DNA from: Ceratorhiza oryzae-sativae
Taxonomy: Eukaryota; Basidiomycota; Agaricomycetes; Cantharellales; Ceratobasidiaceae
Length of the DNA: 64,000 nt
Reading direction: 5' to 3'
NCBI GenBank assembly: GCA_030998015.1
Contig: JARWMV010000007.1
Span: 248,001-312,000 of the forward strand
Part shown: in pieces, positions 45,122 through 57,630 of the stretch
Position numbering within the stretch: the stretch's first letter is position 1
Layout of the letters: each line of letters begins with the position of its first letter
Notes under the pieces: generated by a model
Told to the model about the DNA's origin: nothing
Seen by the model: the letters and a program-made list of their open reading frames with translations, nothing else
Database searches by the model: none
Made by a program: the position numbers and the translations under genes

Positions 45122-47814
45122 ATGGGTCGATTGTTGTCTTATTCTTCAGCCGTCCTCCTTGCAGCGCTTGTTGGAGCCAGGGTTTCACCTCGGCGTCTTA
45201 CCACCAGCCCAGTTGACTTTGCTTCACAAGAGTACGACTATGTGGTCGTCGGCGGTGGAACAGCAGGACTCACTGTCGCTGCAAGGTATGCACGCCATTT
45301 CAGACTGGTCTCAAAGGGGTTTCCAATTTACGTCGAGTCCGTTTCTAGGCTTTCAGAAGACCCGAATGTTTCGGTCGGTGTCATCGAGGCTGGACAGTAT
45401 TTACCGGATGACCCACTGGTGGATACCCCACGTAAGCCAAGGGTTTGATGACTTTTTCTAGAAGACTATTGATCGTTTCGACAGGCTCAGCGGCTGCACT
45501 TCAAGGAAATCCGAAATACGATTGGATGTTCCAGACGACCGCTCAGCCAAATCTGAACAACCGAGTGATACCCATACCCAGGTATGATGCCACGCGTCGC
45601 ACATGTACAATTCTTAAATGTGTTCTTAGAGGAAAGGGAGTAGGAGGATCGAGCATGGTAGTTGCCTTTACATCACCGCGTTCGATTATGTTGATATAAC
45701 TTGGACGCGTGAACAGATCAACTTGATGGTCTTCAATAGGGCCTCCAAGGCCGAGTATGATGGTAATTCCCATCGGCTAATATCTCGCGATACACACTAA
45801 CACGTTGTTAGCGTGGGGTCAACTCGGCAATAAAGGATGGAATTGGAGCGGTACAGTTTGCCCTAATCTCCTCGTGTTCCATCGAAACCAAACCATTTAC
45901 AGATTTGCTTCCATACATGAAAAAGGCCGAGCGCTTTACCAGTACCGACCCGCTTCGACCCGATCCAAAGGCAATATATTCGTCTCAAGGCCAGGATGGA
46001 CCTATTGCTGCCGGTTTCAATGGTGCGCAGCTCCTATCTCAATTCTGAGAATTCTTCTTTTAAGGCGATGTTACCTTGTCAGACTGGTACAGCGATGTGA
46101 CGGCCCCATACAACCAGGCAATTGTCAATTTGGGGATTCCTCTAAACTATGATCCGGTAACGCGTACATTCATCCTGTCGCATCCAAGGCTGAGCCTTGT
46201 CCACTACAGGACAGCGGTCACCCCTATGGTCACTACAACTCGGCCACGGCCGTTAACCGCACAACCGGGAAACGCTCATACGCCGGGAGCACATACTTTG
46301 CTTATAACGCTGGCCGCACCAATCTGGTCGTCTTGACGGGAGCCCAAGCGACCAAGGTTAATTTTGGTGGTGCGGCGGCTAGCGTCGGCAAGATAACTGC
46401 CACTGGCGTATCGTTTGTGGCCAACTCGTCGAGCTACACCGTACGTGCTCGTAAAGAAGTGATTTTATCCGCAGGTTCGTCCCTACATTCTCGAGCGCTT
46501 CACCTTGTACGGACTATCTAGTCAGGCTCGATCCAATCCCCCCAACTCCTTGAACTCAGCGGGATCGGCAATTCTACGATTCTCCAGGCCCTTGGAATCA
46601 CCCCTTTGATTGACTTGCCCGGAGTAGGAGAGAATCTTCAAGATCATCCATTCATATCCGCATCGTACGAGCTCAAGCCGGGGAAAACTACGTTTGACGC
46701 GTTGCGGAATAATGCGACCTATGCCGCTGCGGCTCAGGCACAATAGTACGTGACGACTGAATTTATTTTATTTTATTTATTTCGACATTTTGACATGCGA
46801 GTTTACAGTGCTACCACGCATGATGGGATATATGCTACGACTATTTCTACCATGTCATTTGTAAACTTGCCGACATTCATCAATCAGACCAAGCTGGTCG
46901 CTATGGGCAAACAACTGATTCAAGAGACGGCAGCAAGTCGACCGTCGCCGTTGCAAGTTGCACAGTACGCAATCCAGAGCTCTTGGATACCGCAAAAGTT
47001 GGGTTATATGGAGTTTATCTTCAACCCTGGTTTGTCTTTCTAACCGGTCTACACACGGAGCGTCGCGTCTAATGGAATTCCAGGTTATTTTGGCGCTGGA
47101 GTTCCCAAAGCGAATACGTCCTACATCGCCATGCTGATGGTTCTTCAACATCCCTTTTCACGTGGAAGTGTGGTACGCGTGTTGCTATCAATCGCTTGTC
47201 CGTATTTCTTAGCTTTGGGAAACAACCACAGCATATCAACTCGGCTGATCCTCTGGCCAAGCCAACCTTTGATCCAAGATATTTTTCCAAGACGTTTGGC
47301 AAGTTTCCTCATGCCATTTCATCTCCCGCGCGATCTGAGACCATAGACAGACGAGGATTCGCTGGTTGAAGCTCTCAAGTTTTCGCTCAAGGTGACTCAA
47401 ACCGAACCTTTGGCGTCTTTGGTGGTCGCTCGACAGGACCCCGCACCTGATGTCGTTTCCGACGCCGACCTGCTCAACTATGTGAAATCATTTACTAGAA
47501 CGATACACCATCCGATCGGTAGGTCTCATTGCTTTCTCGGCGCTCTTTACGTATGTTGACTGTGAACGATTGTTTAGGCACGGTTGCGATGGCCCCAAAG
47601 GGTCTAGGGGGCGTTGTCGATGCCAGTCTGAAGGTGTACGGAACAACCAATCTGAGAGTGGTGAGTTGATTGTATGCGTGATACTAGGCAGTATCTCACC
47701 CAGGTGACCTAGGTCGACGCGAGTGTCATTCCGTTGCATGTGGCTACGCACATGTCGCGCACGGTTTATGGTATCGCGGAAAAGGCGGCCGAGATGATCA
47801 AATCGGGCCAATAG
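45122..47814 (+). CDS. Secreted GMC oxidoreductase (AA3, aryl-alcohol/glucose-oxidase type)
   Basis: FAD-dependent alcohol oxidase/dehydrogenase, probably secreted and supplying H2O2 or recycling quinones in wood or litter decay. ATG 45122 begins a signal peptide (MGRLLSYSSAVLLAALVGA), followed by the dinucleotide-binding motif YDYVVVGGGTAGLTVAAR. Further blocks across about a dozen short introns: VSVGVIEAG, GKGVGGSSM, NRASKAEYDAWGQLGNKGWN, DLLPYMKKAERF, NLGIPLNYDP joined to DSGHPYGHYNSATAV, VILSAGSIQSPQLLELSGIG, LPGVGENLQDHPF, HHPIGTVAMAPK and VDASVIPLHVATHMSRTVYG. The His in HHPIGT and the His in ATHMSRT fit the catalytic pair. The stop is TAG 47812-47814. No breaks seen. Confidence 0.9.
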
Positions 47815-48667
47815 CCGCGTGCTACTTGCCTGGACGCGAGACGTACATTGCGATGTAGTATTCCAGGATAAAGTTCGATTTTTTATGTTGCTCGTCCGTT
47901 GCGCCTTGTTGCACGCAAGAATAATTCCCAGGAGTCTTCTCCGTTGCTGGTTCTGATTCTGATATATGGTCGCAAAATCCAGCGGTTGCTATTAATCAAT
48001 AAAGCCACGTCCAACTCCAACCTATATATTACGCAGACATTCAACCGGCACGGGCTCAAAGAAAGGCTCTATGGCAGCGACGAGGCCTCACTGGACTCGA
48101 TGAAACAACGATTAGAATGGAATAGGTGCGAATGCCTCGCAGGTGTTGTCACATTCAGCAAATGTGGCGTTGCATTCTTCCGTGTTCGCGTCGATGCTAA
48201 GAATCAGAGCTGGTATCAACATCATTTGGTCGGTTCAGAGCGATGCGCTACTCACTCGCACTGATTGCACCTGGGTGCCTCCCAACAAAAGTCCTTCTTG
48301 CCAATGTTCCCCACAATGCCGCCTGGCCATTTGCCATCCTTGACGCAGCGAATCGTCATTCGTGGACAGCCGATAGCCACAGTCTGAGGCTCATGTTGCG
48401 CAGGCGAGAGAAAGAAGAGCGTGGACACGAGTATGTTGGGGATGTACATGGTGCGGTGTGGTGGTCGTGATCAAAACGGCGCACGAGTGATGGGATCACG
48501 TGTCCGTCTGTGTCCCTCAACCTGACGTCGATGGCCATCGCACTTTATCATTTCCACTAGCCCGAGCGACAAGATCATTTCCACTAGCTCGAGCGACAAG
48601 GCCGAAGATAACACATCGCTGTCCCTGTCGCCTCGTGTTTGCCAAACACACCGTGTGCTGGCATATA
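47815..48667. other. Intergenic with short tandem repeat
   Basis: No gene recognised. Just before the next gene, a 27-nt unit (ATTTCCACTAG..CGAGCGACAAG) is repeated twice in tandem at about 48548-48600. Confidence 0.55.
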
Positions 48668-50294
48668 ATGTCCACGGCTCCCCCCGTGGCTGGTCTCCGT
48701 CGCCGCACCACCGCGCTCGAGACTGCACACGCCGCTCAGTCGGCACTGGGAATGCACTCGCGCCTGCCGTCTCCACCGGATGACGACATGGACGTGAGCT
48801 CTGACGACACCATTACGGCGTCTGGCAAGAAGAACATGGTCGGCGTAGACAGCACTCCATTTGCTTCGGGTGGGTCCAAATGCGTCCTTTTTCGCCAAGT
48901 TCTCACGTGCAGAACAGGTATCCCCGATGACGGGACTTCACGCATCCCATCGACAACCTCCCGCCTGAGCGGCACGGCAGCCACCCGCGCGAGTTCCGCC
49001 CCGTCATTTCATAGTTCTCACTCGACGCCCACCCACCGCCGCCGCACACCCTCGCTCTCTCCCTCGTCGTCATCATCATCCTCATCCGACGATGACATGC
49101 ACACGATCATTGACGCAGCCCACGCTCATGCCTCTTCGGCTTCCAGCTGGGGCGACCTCCCCATCCTAGTCACCTTCATATCCCCCGCCGTTGCGCTTTT
49201 CACAGGCGGAGACTACCTCCGAGACTTGCTGGTCACATGTTTCTTGGTCTGGTACTTGCACCAACTCATCAAAGGTACGTTTTCTTTACGTCCTCCATCA
49301 GTCAAATTCCCCACATTGACGTATATTCTCCGCTCTAGTTCCGTGGGACATTTATCTCGCCTCTCTTCCCCCCGCATCGGCATCTACTCGTGAACGACAA
49401 AGGCCCCGCAGCAAGACAGCCCATGCACAGCTTCGCACCACTCGTGTTCTCGCTCTCGTCCTCGCGGCTTTCGTGCCGTTCCTTGGCGCCTGGCTATTAA
49501 CTCACGGCGCTTCGCTCGTTTCGCCCGACTCGAACCCGCTCTCGTGGTTCAGCCTCAGCTTGTTCGTCCTAGCCGCGGGTGTTCGACCGTGGAGACACCT
49601 CACGCATCTCCTCTTGACCCGGACCGACGCCTTGCACCTCGCAGCCCATCGGCCGAGTTACCTCCGACCCGCGTTTTTGCAAAAGATCTCGGGGCCTTAT
49701 AAAATCCAAGAAAAGGAACGAGAGCAGGAGCGAGCACGGGTCCATTCACTCGAGTCCGAGCTTGCCCAGCTCCGCTCTGAACTCGCGATGCTCTCGTCCC
49801 GGACGCGTGCGATGGCGAAATCGCTCAAGGACGTCGATCGACGGGCGAGTGCAACCGAAGGCCGGGTCGAATCGCTCGAGCGACGCGGAAACGCGAATGG
49901 GACGGCCGATGCGGGTGTGGGTATTTGGGATGGGCTAGGAATGATCGGGGCTGGTGTGATTGGGATCGTCCAGGGTGCTCTGTGTGTGGTGTTTCCGTTT
50001 ATGGCCGGGCAAAGTGCTGGGTCGAGCGAAAAGAGAGGAAGGAAAAAGGCGAAGCCGAATAGTCGCCCTGTCGCTTACCATCTTTCCCCAGTTCCAGAGG
50101 AGCACCCGACCGTTATGGACACTGTCAACGGAGTCCATCTTGATGGAAAGGGGCGAAGCAGCTCGGGCGTGTACCCTCCATTCCCGAGCCCTCGTGCTAC
50201 AAACGTGGTAGAAATGCTGACCTGGCCGCTGAGAGCAATGAGGAGTGTACTGGGAGGATTTACGGGGGCGCTGGTCGGACATCAAGGTAAATAG
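48668..50294 (+). CDS. Uncharacterised multi-pass membrane protein with coiled coil
   Basis: Start taken at MSTAPPVAGLRRRT (48668); an upstream in-frame ATG at 48500 would add low-complexity residues from the tandem repeat. One 64-nt intron (49275-49338) joins YLHQLIK to VPWDIYLASL in frame. The N-terminal 150 residues are Ser/Thr-rich with an SSSSSSSSDDD run. Hydrophobic segments follow (LPILVTFISPAVALF, LLVTCFLVWYLHQL, VLALVLAAFVPFLGAWLL, WFSLSLFVLAAGV), then a charged coiled coil (KIQEKEREQERARVHSLESE, MAKSLKDVDRRASATEGRVE), another hydrophobic helix (GMIGAGVIGIVQGALCVVFP) and a polar tail. I do not recognise a named family; the layout suggests an endomembrane protein. Confidence 0.72.
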
Positions 50295-50516
50295 TTACTT
50301 TTCTTCGCTTTGTGAATCGTGCCTCTGTGAATAGTGAATTCGAATAACCGATAGAAACTCTGATATTCTGCATGTATTGGAACGAGCCTTTTCTGGAACT
50401 GTATTAATTTTTTGGTCACTGGTTGTTTTGTGCTCCGGTCAACTTCCGTGCAGTGTACTTATCTATACATATGAACTGGTGTTACGTCCCAACAAAGAAC
50501 CTAGAAGTCCGACCCT

Positions 50517-51651
50517 TTACTCGTCCGCTTCCTCTGCATCTTCCCCTCGCGATCGCTTGAGCCCCCTCATCTTCCTCGTCTGGAGTTTACCTAAATCCTG
50601 CCTGGCGATATGCACCCGTCCACGGACATCACCCATCTCGTCCACATCGATATTCTTTCTCTTCTTTCCAAGCCCGTTCTCGATATCCTTCTTCTTTAGC
50701 TTGGGCTGCTTCATCGCCAAACTCCACACCGCCGGATCCGGATCCTGGTGTCGTCGCAAGACAAGATCGATCGAGGGTCCCATGGGCGTGAGCTCCACCC
50801 TCGGCACACGCACGCCCGACGCAAGCAAGCGAGTCGTATACGTCCGAACATGAATCGTCGGGAGAGGCACATTCTCCATCGACTCGCCGGTCGTTGTCGG
50901 AGCAGACGAGAGGAGATTCGGGGGAACAGGAGCGGTCGACACGCAAATGACGTGTTCGATCCCCGCCAAGTGGATCGCGTCGATTTGGGCGGCACCGAAC
51001 AGGTCGAGAAGGAGCGATCGCAGTTGGACGTATCGCGGATGGGTCTCGAATAGTTCGGATGCGAAATGCACGAGCGGGCGGTGGCCTGGTGTGGATTTGG
51101 GACCCTGTGCATCCCGTCCATGCAAAACGTTGTCAAAAAGGAGAATGACGTTGGGGCGGAATAACACTCACAGGAAACGCACTCATGGGCGTATACCCCA
51201 CCACTCCGAGCTCGCACATGTCCAATACGCTCCCATCAAACATTCGCACGAGCGTGATCCCGTCTGGCCGTTTCTTGGTGCTCTGTCCAATGGCAAACAT
51301 GGCTGCGTCGTTTTTGTTGGCCCAGAAATCGAGCGAGGCCGTGTCTTCGAATGGACGGACTTGGTTTTTCTTGTTGAATGCGATCGCATGGGGTCGTTTC
51401 AAGGCCATCTGCAGCTGGACGGTGAGTGACGTCGTATCACTTTTGACCAAGGAACCCACCAAATCCTTCATCACGCCCGACACACGCTCCCCGACATGCG
51501 TCCCCTTGACGAATATCACCGTCTTTTCGTCCTCGATCTCTCTCGGCGCACGAGCCTCCAGTGCCCGTTTGCTTGCCGCATTCCGGGGCTTTCTATCGAA
51601 TCAAGTTAGTCTCGTACAAATCGAGCACAAGGGCATACATGAGACTTGCAT
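50517..51651 (-). CDS. RPF2: Ribosome biogenesis factor RPF2 (Brix domain)
   Basis: RPF2 with RRS1 brings the 5S RNP (5S rRNA, uL18, uL5) to the pre-60S ribosome in the nucleolus. Conserved blocks in order: NAASKRALEAR, VIFVKGTHVGERVS, LKRPHAIAFNKKNQVRPFED, FAIGQSTKKRPDGITLVRMF, VLDMCELGVVGYTPM, joined across a 67-nt intron (51105-51171) to GPKSTPGHRPLVHFASELFE, LLLDLFGAAQIDAIHLAGIE, RVPRVELTPMGPSIDLVLRR, GRVHIARQDLGKLQTRKMRG and a basic-acidic tail. The first coding exon is tiny: ATG CAA (51646-51651), or 18 nt if the ATG at 51661-51663 is used, followed by a 57-nt intron ending at GATAGAAAG. The middle exon is 51172-51588. Confidence 0.92.
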
Positions 51652-51663
51652 GGTCCGGATCAT

Positions 51664-52842
51664 CGTCGAGTGTAACTGCAAAATTTGATTTGATTTTTTG
51701 GGGTCATCAAGAGCATAGCCACGGGTTTATCGGAAGCATAGCCACAGGATTATGACGAAACATGACTGTGCGCCTACCGCTCGATATTAACATGCTCCCT
51801 TGAATTATCTTTTTCCCCGCAAACGATTGCATTTGTGGTTCATCGGGTACAAAAATCAGCGGTTGATGTTGAGCGTGCCAGTCGCGCCTCCCACGATTTC
51901 CTAACCAATATGCGGGTTTAATCCTGAATTATATATATTATGTGTCTACTCCGCTTGTAACCTAGACGAACTTTCTGTCGTGGCCCTCCGAGCAATTAGA
52001 ATTGGGTGCGCGTTACCCACCTGCCTATATCCACATCAATTAGTGGGGGATACTTGCTCAAAAGCGGCCGCTGCGCCCCGAGTAATGCACTTGTGAATCC
52101 GCGAGCGGGGCATTCTCATGATAATGAATTAGGGTGGCTATCCTATTTTCTTGCATTGACCCATTCGAAACCGTGGTCGCTTGAACTTAGACCTTTTGGA
52201 TTCTTACCCTCCCCGAGCCGAGTGAGGTAAGGAAGATTCACATCGCAAGGGAGACGATCCTAACCTTTTTTTTTTTTTTTTGCTCTCGGAAATCCGATCA
52301 AACGAGGAACGCCAGGGGGACGAGAAGAGACAGGCTAACAAGATCTTGTTTTGCCGGTCTATGGCTCTTGGCTTATCACGAGCGAAACTCCCATGTGCCT
52401 CGCTTTGACTCATGACTATCTTACGGTTCAATACGATGGAGATATGGATGTAAAGGCATGTTTCAATTCAAAAACAACTCCTTCAAATCAGACATCCGCA
52501 AACAGACCAAAGCTGCTAAAAGGTCAAAACGATGAGCACCAGTAAGATAGAGCAGCTTCTTACGCTTGCCTTGTGTCATTGAATAATCAGCAGACGCATT
52601 TACCATTCCAGCAGCTATTGAACGAGCTCCGTGCTCATGTCGATGTTATATCGATGTTGTTCCTATTTCTCTCCGTCTGTCGTCCGAAGTTCATGTCTTA
52701 ACTCCATACGTAAATACACTAGCTAGATACACCCGTTTATTCTCCGTTGTCTCGTATATAAATGAATGAAATTGTCGCCTAAATTCATCAGCGACTTTTA
52801 CCTGTTTACTTGTGTGACTTATTCCTCGAGCTTAATCGCTTT
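51664..52842. other. Intergenic with poly-T run
   Basis: No gene recognised. It includes a T run of about 16 near 52265-52281. Confidence 0.5.
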
Positions 52843-53085
52843 TTACACTTCGCTAAGTACACTCGAAGCGTATCCTACTTCGTTCGCTTCAATAGCAGCT
52901 GCAGATACCTTCGGGGTCGCTACAGCCACGGCCCTGAATAAGTCCTGGTATTTCAGCATCACGGAACGATCGTAGTCGGATGTGTTACTTACGCATCTAG
53001 CCATGAGCTTGTTGGCTTCGAGTGGGCTAGCCGAAACGAACAAGACATTGATAGCCAGCAGGACATAGGCGATTACTCCTTTCAT
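52843..53085 (-). CDS. Small secreted protein (candidate effector-like)
   Basis: MKGVIAYVLLAINVLFVSAS is a clear signal peptide, followed by a mature part of about 45-60 residues. A 48-nt stretch beginning GTAAGT after ...MARC and ending CAG can be spliced out in frame; it is also open, so two products (80 or 64 aa) are possible. The mature part has one Cys and a region rich in Ala and Val (AVAVATPKVSAAAIEANEVG). No known family. Secretion and small size are seen; an effector role is a guess. Confidence 0.55.
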   Translation of the reverse strand: MKGVIAYVLLAINVLFVSASPLEANKLMARCVSNTSDYDRSVMLKYQDLFRAVAVATPKVSAAAIEANEVGYASSVLSEV

Positions 53086-55556
53086 GGCGATAGTGTGAGC
53101 TCAAGGGTGACTAGGTATGTGGAGAGAGAAGGTGGGAGTGATGTGTCTACACCGATTGGAGGCTAGCTTTTAAGTGACTGCAGCCGCTCGATAACGGCTT
53201 TCATCCATCACATACACACAAGGTCATGCTATCAAAAATTGGGGAATATGATGGAGTGTGTTGGGCAGATATGGTTTAATGGCTAAACAGAGATTTTCGA
53301 GTATAGAAATAACATGCATGGTGGGAGGCCGGTGTCGATGAGCGGCTATCATATTGCCCGCGTTGGTTGCAACCATGGCCTCGTGACTGCTTCGAAGTCT
53401 TCACCATCTCGGCCTTGTTCCCGAATAGGCAATTGCTATCAACGCGGGAACTTGATGGAAGGACGAGCTACTCACAGATTTGCGATTGTTCCTGTAGTCC
53501 ATGAGGTTGATGGTACATTAATCATGCGACCGCGTGGATTGAGGAAGCCTGCATTCAATTCAGCTATTTTTAGCAAATACAAGGCGGTTGGATCTTTTGA
53601 TCTAGTTGGCCCTCAAACCTTGGCCAGCCTATTCCGATGCACCAATCAACAGGCGCGAATTGCTCGCCTGTGGCGTAAGTTAACCGGTCCCTTGAGAATT
53701 ATTCTAAAATAAGGCAAGTGCGTTGTGTTGTTTCGGTTCTAGAAACTATAAAAATGATGGTTCAAGTCTTCAAATGCACGCATTTACTACAGTTGTCAAA
53801 AGTCGGTGCTGGTCACGTTACCTGTTTTCAAAATAATTATCTTACCCTTCGAACGCGTCCACCTTCCGAGGAGGCGTGAGCCCGAACGGAGACGACGTGG
53901 AGAAGGGAAGCAGCGCTATGCTGTGCATGTAAGTATTCTGGATGTGCCATGTACATATTGATTAAAAAACGGTACGCGTAAGAGGACACGGGGGAGAGGC
54001 CAACCTGCCGTCGTCCGAACTGAGGGGGTTGGGAAACCCGGAGCGAGGCGAATGGGGAGCCTAGGGCGGCGAGACGCGAGCGAACGCGCGGGTCGGGCGG
54101 CCATCAGACGACGGTAGTTGGATGATGGGATGGTGGGAGGGCGTAGGCAAAAGGGTGGGAAGGGGGGGGGGCGTGGGCACCGGTAGGACGCGCCAGAGTG
54201 TGCAGACTAAGAGGATTGCCGCGTGCATGCGGGGGTTGTAGTGGAAGGAAAGAGGGTTGGCGAGCAAGAAAAAGACGAACTAGCACAAGAGAGCGAAGGG
54301 CAGACTCAGTGAGCGCTGGTGGCAAGTAGGAGCCAGTGAGGGGGGGGGGGCACGTCCTCCGCGCTCCATATCCTTCTCCATTTGATGTGGAGTCTCCACG
54401 GGGTAAATTTCCGCTGTCCCATCATATCACCATTCCACAGCAAGGACCCCTGCCCCTCGATACGAGCACGCTACCGGAAGAAGTGATCAATAATCAAGAC
54501 TGACGGTACGAATCTGCGGAGTATATTAGCCTACGTGCCTTTGTTTACACAATCGCTAGGCGGTCTGAAAAACCTTTGTCGATTTTGGAGTCCGAGTTTG
54601 AGTTTGCAATTACCGAGAATGGCATACTTGTGTCCTGATGGCGCTGTGTTTTGTGAATGCGTTATCTGCTCCATTATTTTTCAACCAATCTAATGACGTT
54701 GTGCTCAATGCTATTGGATTGATACGACACCATTTCAACCATTCCCAGGTTAGTATAGCCCTTTTATGGTAATTTTCACAAGTCCAACCCGACCACTAAC
54801 CCCCCCCCCTCCCGCGAATAAATTGGATTGAAAGTATTTATAATAGGCATATTAGTTATACAACATCGGAGGTGGGTACATGCAAGTCGAAACCACAGCA
54901 AACGGGAACAGTGAGAGTAAATATGAATAATTAAGTATACAGAAAACTCATGAGTCAAATCAAGGATGGGAATCAGGCGCGAGGAAAGAAGACGAAAACA
55001 ATAAACAAACATAGGAGCAAATCAAAAATACAAAGAAACTGGAGCGAGTATGCGCATATCTTTTGGGGCCGTGGCTGGGTATTTCCATCTCCAACGGTCG
55101 AGATTTTGTTTAGCAGGGGGTGGGTGGGAGAAGGTTGTTGGGCGAATGCGGGGGGGGGGCTGTTGATGGGTAAGGTGGGTTGGGATGGTACATGTCGAAT
55201 GCAGTGGCGAGGATGTATGGGACAACGATAGGCCGATGGGATGGTGGATAGCTGGGGTAAGCACTCTCTCGTTTCCACTCCTTCCGTTCCCCAGTACCAC
55301 CTTCCTGCACGGCATCTCCCACCCCCCGCACTGTCTGGGGCCAACAGACAGTACAGTGGCCCTGGGATAGGCGATACCATACAAGCGCGCATACCGGATC
55401 ACATCCAGAGTTTGGCGACGCAAGCGCCACCCTGCATTGGGGGAAGTGCGGGGGTATGTGTCGTTTAGTCGGCGGGATCGTTGTCCTTATTGATGCTGTT
55501 TACTTGACTATCCCCCCCCCCGGGTATAACCCTACGTCAACTATGTCACCCGCCAT
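53086..55556. other. Gene-poor region with long G-tracts
   Basis: No gene recognised. A 132-codon plus-strand frame at 53314-53712 lacks features. G runs of 7-10 occur near 54165, 54345 and 55150 with many shorter GGG blocks between, and a C run near 55513-55521. The plus strand is G-rich over about 54.0-55.5 kb. Confidence 0.55.
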
Positions 55557-57630
55557 CTACGCCGCTGCTGCTTCTTTCTGCTTCCCCTTTCCTCCTCTCG
55601 CTCCTCTCCTTGTCTTCTTGCGACTCGTACCAGCCTCTGAAGGCGGCTCCGGCGCGGGACTAAGAACCCGCCGAGGCCGGCACCTCCGTTCAACAATCTT
55701 CCACCCACCTCCGTCATTCGGCTCGGGCTCGCCAGCAGTGGAGAGCGAGCCACCAGCCACCTTGCTTCCACAATTGTCTAGGATGTTGGCCTCGCTAGTC
55801 GAATTCGAGGGCTGTCCCGCTCCTGATCTGTCATTGCCTTGGATTATCTCGTCCGGCGAGATATCCGACGCAGCGACCGCCGAGCGAGGAGAGGACGCGA
55901 GGCCTGGGGGATCTTTTGGTAAAAATTGGGTCGAGGTGGGATTCGACCATGTTTTGTCGTCGAGGAGTGGGGGGCTCTGCACGTCGCTTGTTGGAGTTGG
56001 AGGAGGTAGGGACAATGGTGGGATCTCCATGTCCGAAAGAGGTGAGGCGGGTGGGAACAATGGCAATGGGGCCGTCGTCGGCAAGGCCACCCAATTTTCA
56101 TCCTGGTTGGGTGGAAGGGGGACGTGAGCTGGGTCAACTGTCGTCGTTTCACCAAGGTCTGCCGTTTCGTCTTTCTGGACAGGCCGAGAGGGTGACGCGA
56201 TTGAAGCCGTGGCTGAGGGAGGGGGGGATTCTTGGGGCGGTGGAGCGTCTATATTCGCCATGGGGATGATAGGGGAAGGTGGGGTGGGGATGGGGACGAG
56301 GTCAGGATGATGGGTGGGGATTAGGTCGAAGATCATGGGGCTGGGGCCAGAGGCCCTCGAGCCCGTTTGGAATATCGCTCCGAGTATCAGATACATTTCT
56401 GGGTATGTGTCAGCAGCAATTCCAACAGAAATGGAGTAGAAATATAGAGCATATATACGAAGTAACCGGTGTCGCAGGTTATGACGGTAACGTGACAAAG
56501 TCATGGACGAAGGCGAGAAGAGTTGGCCAATTCATGCGTTAGAATTAGAAAAGTGCTGGTAAGATAAACTACTAACCGAATATATAACCATACGTCCATT
56601 TGACGAGGCAGACGATTATGCGGAAGACAATATATCCTAGCATTGGAAGCAGGTCAGTTCACACCAGACGGACGAACGAAAATAAGAAAACTAACCGAAG
56701 AGTAGTAGGATTACGAATATGATAGCCAGGCATTTAAGAGTGTCATCAACTATGACCGTCTCTTCCGTTTCTGGGAGGTCGTTGGCGTGCGAGAGAACAT
56801 ATATGATAATTTCTTTTGACCTATCCAACCCCTCCGACGTGGGCTCGATATATGAAAGGATCTCGGCAGTTTCGTCGATGTCCCAGTCTAGATAAATTGG
56901 GCCCTGCAGAGCGTCTAGTACGCGATATGGCGTACATTGCCCCAGTTGGACAATCGCCGATTTCGGCGACTGACGATCCAGAGGCGACAACTCCGGGACA
57001 GGATGCTCCACCGGCGGCGAGAGGTAGTGGCAGACGGGGATTGTTAATATAATGGGTGGGGGCGATGGCAAGGGGAGGTTGAAAGTCGGATAGATGAAAT
57101 TGGGGTATACCGGAGCAGGAAGGGCCAGCGACAGATCGTCGTACCATAGCTGGCGCATTGGCATGTATGCCAACCGCCCGACCATCAGTACCCGTGGCAT
57201 AGTCAAAGACGGGGTCAACGCCGGACGGTTACGATAGGCGATTAACAGACGGTCATGATACGCGACTAGGGCCGTCGCCGCTCGGTTGATGACGTAATGC
57301 ACGGTGCGAAGCACCTTTGGGACATGGTGAAGTGCGTCGACCCCCGAGGCCACAGCGGCCGGTGCGACGTACAGTACCACGTCGGTCGCTGCGAAGAGTC
57401 GGGGAGGAGGTACAAAGGCGGCGGTAGGAAGCTGGAGCCTTAGGCGGCTCATACCGACATATCTGTGTCGTGATCAGACAGCGCTGACAGAACAAACAAG
57501 AGTACACTTACGTCGCGGCGTAGACGGCACGAGAGCCTACATCAAGTGTGGTGAGACCCGCGTATGTAGCGAAGTCAAAGTATGCCAGGGCGGCGACAAG
57601 GAGGTATTTGGAGTATTCAACGAAATGCAT
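55557..57630 (-). CDS. Uncharacterised membrane protein with proline-rich tail, about 595 aa
   Basis: Four exons with compatible phases: 57512-57630, 56696-57462, 56577-56636, 55557-56398. Introns are 49 nt or longer and GT-AG. The N-terminus (MHFVEYSKYLLVAALAYFDF) is a hydrophobic segment, and DVVLYVAPAAVASGV may be a second. LKCLAIIFVILLLFG continues after splicing into YIVFRIIVCLVKWTYGYIFG and MYLILGAIFQ, together forming a long hydrophobic region. The last 260 residues are Pro/Ser-rich and polar, ending in a basic-Ala tail (KKTRRGARGGKGKQKEAAAA). No named family recognised. The 60-nt third exon consists almost entirely of membrane residues, which supports the splice model. Confidence 0.65.

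Noticed and set aside
48584..48898. Minus-strand 104-codon frame
   Set aside because: Shadow of the plus-strand membrane/coiled-coil gene.
53314..53712. Plus-strand 132-codon frame
   Set aside because: No recognisable domain, signal peptide or exon partners; left unannotated.
54973..55430. Minus-strand overlapping frames of 106-139 codons
   Set aside because: Low-complexity translation of G/C-tract DNA in several frames at once; no support for any one.
55456..56127. Plus-strand 223-codon frame
   Set aside because: It is antisense to the last exon of the proline-rich membrane protein, whose four-exon model keeps phase throughout.
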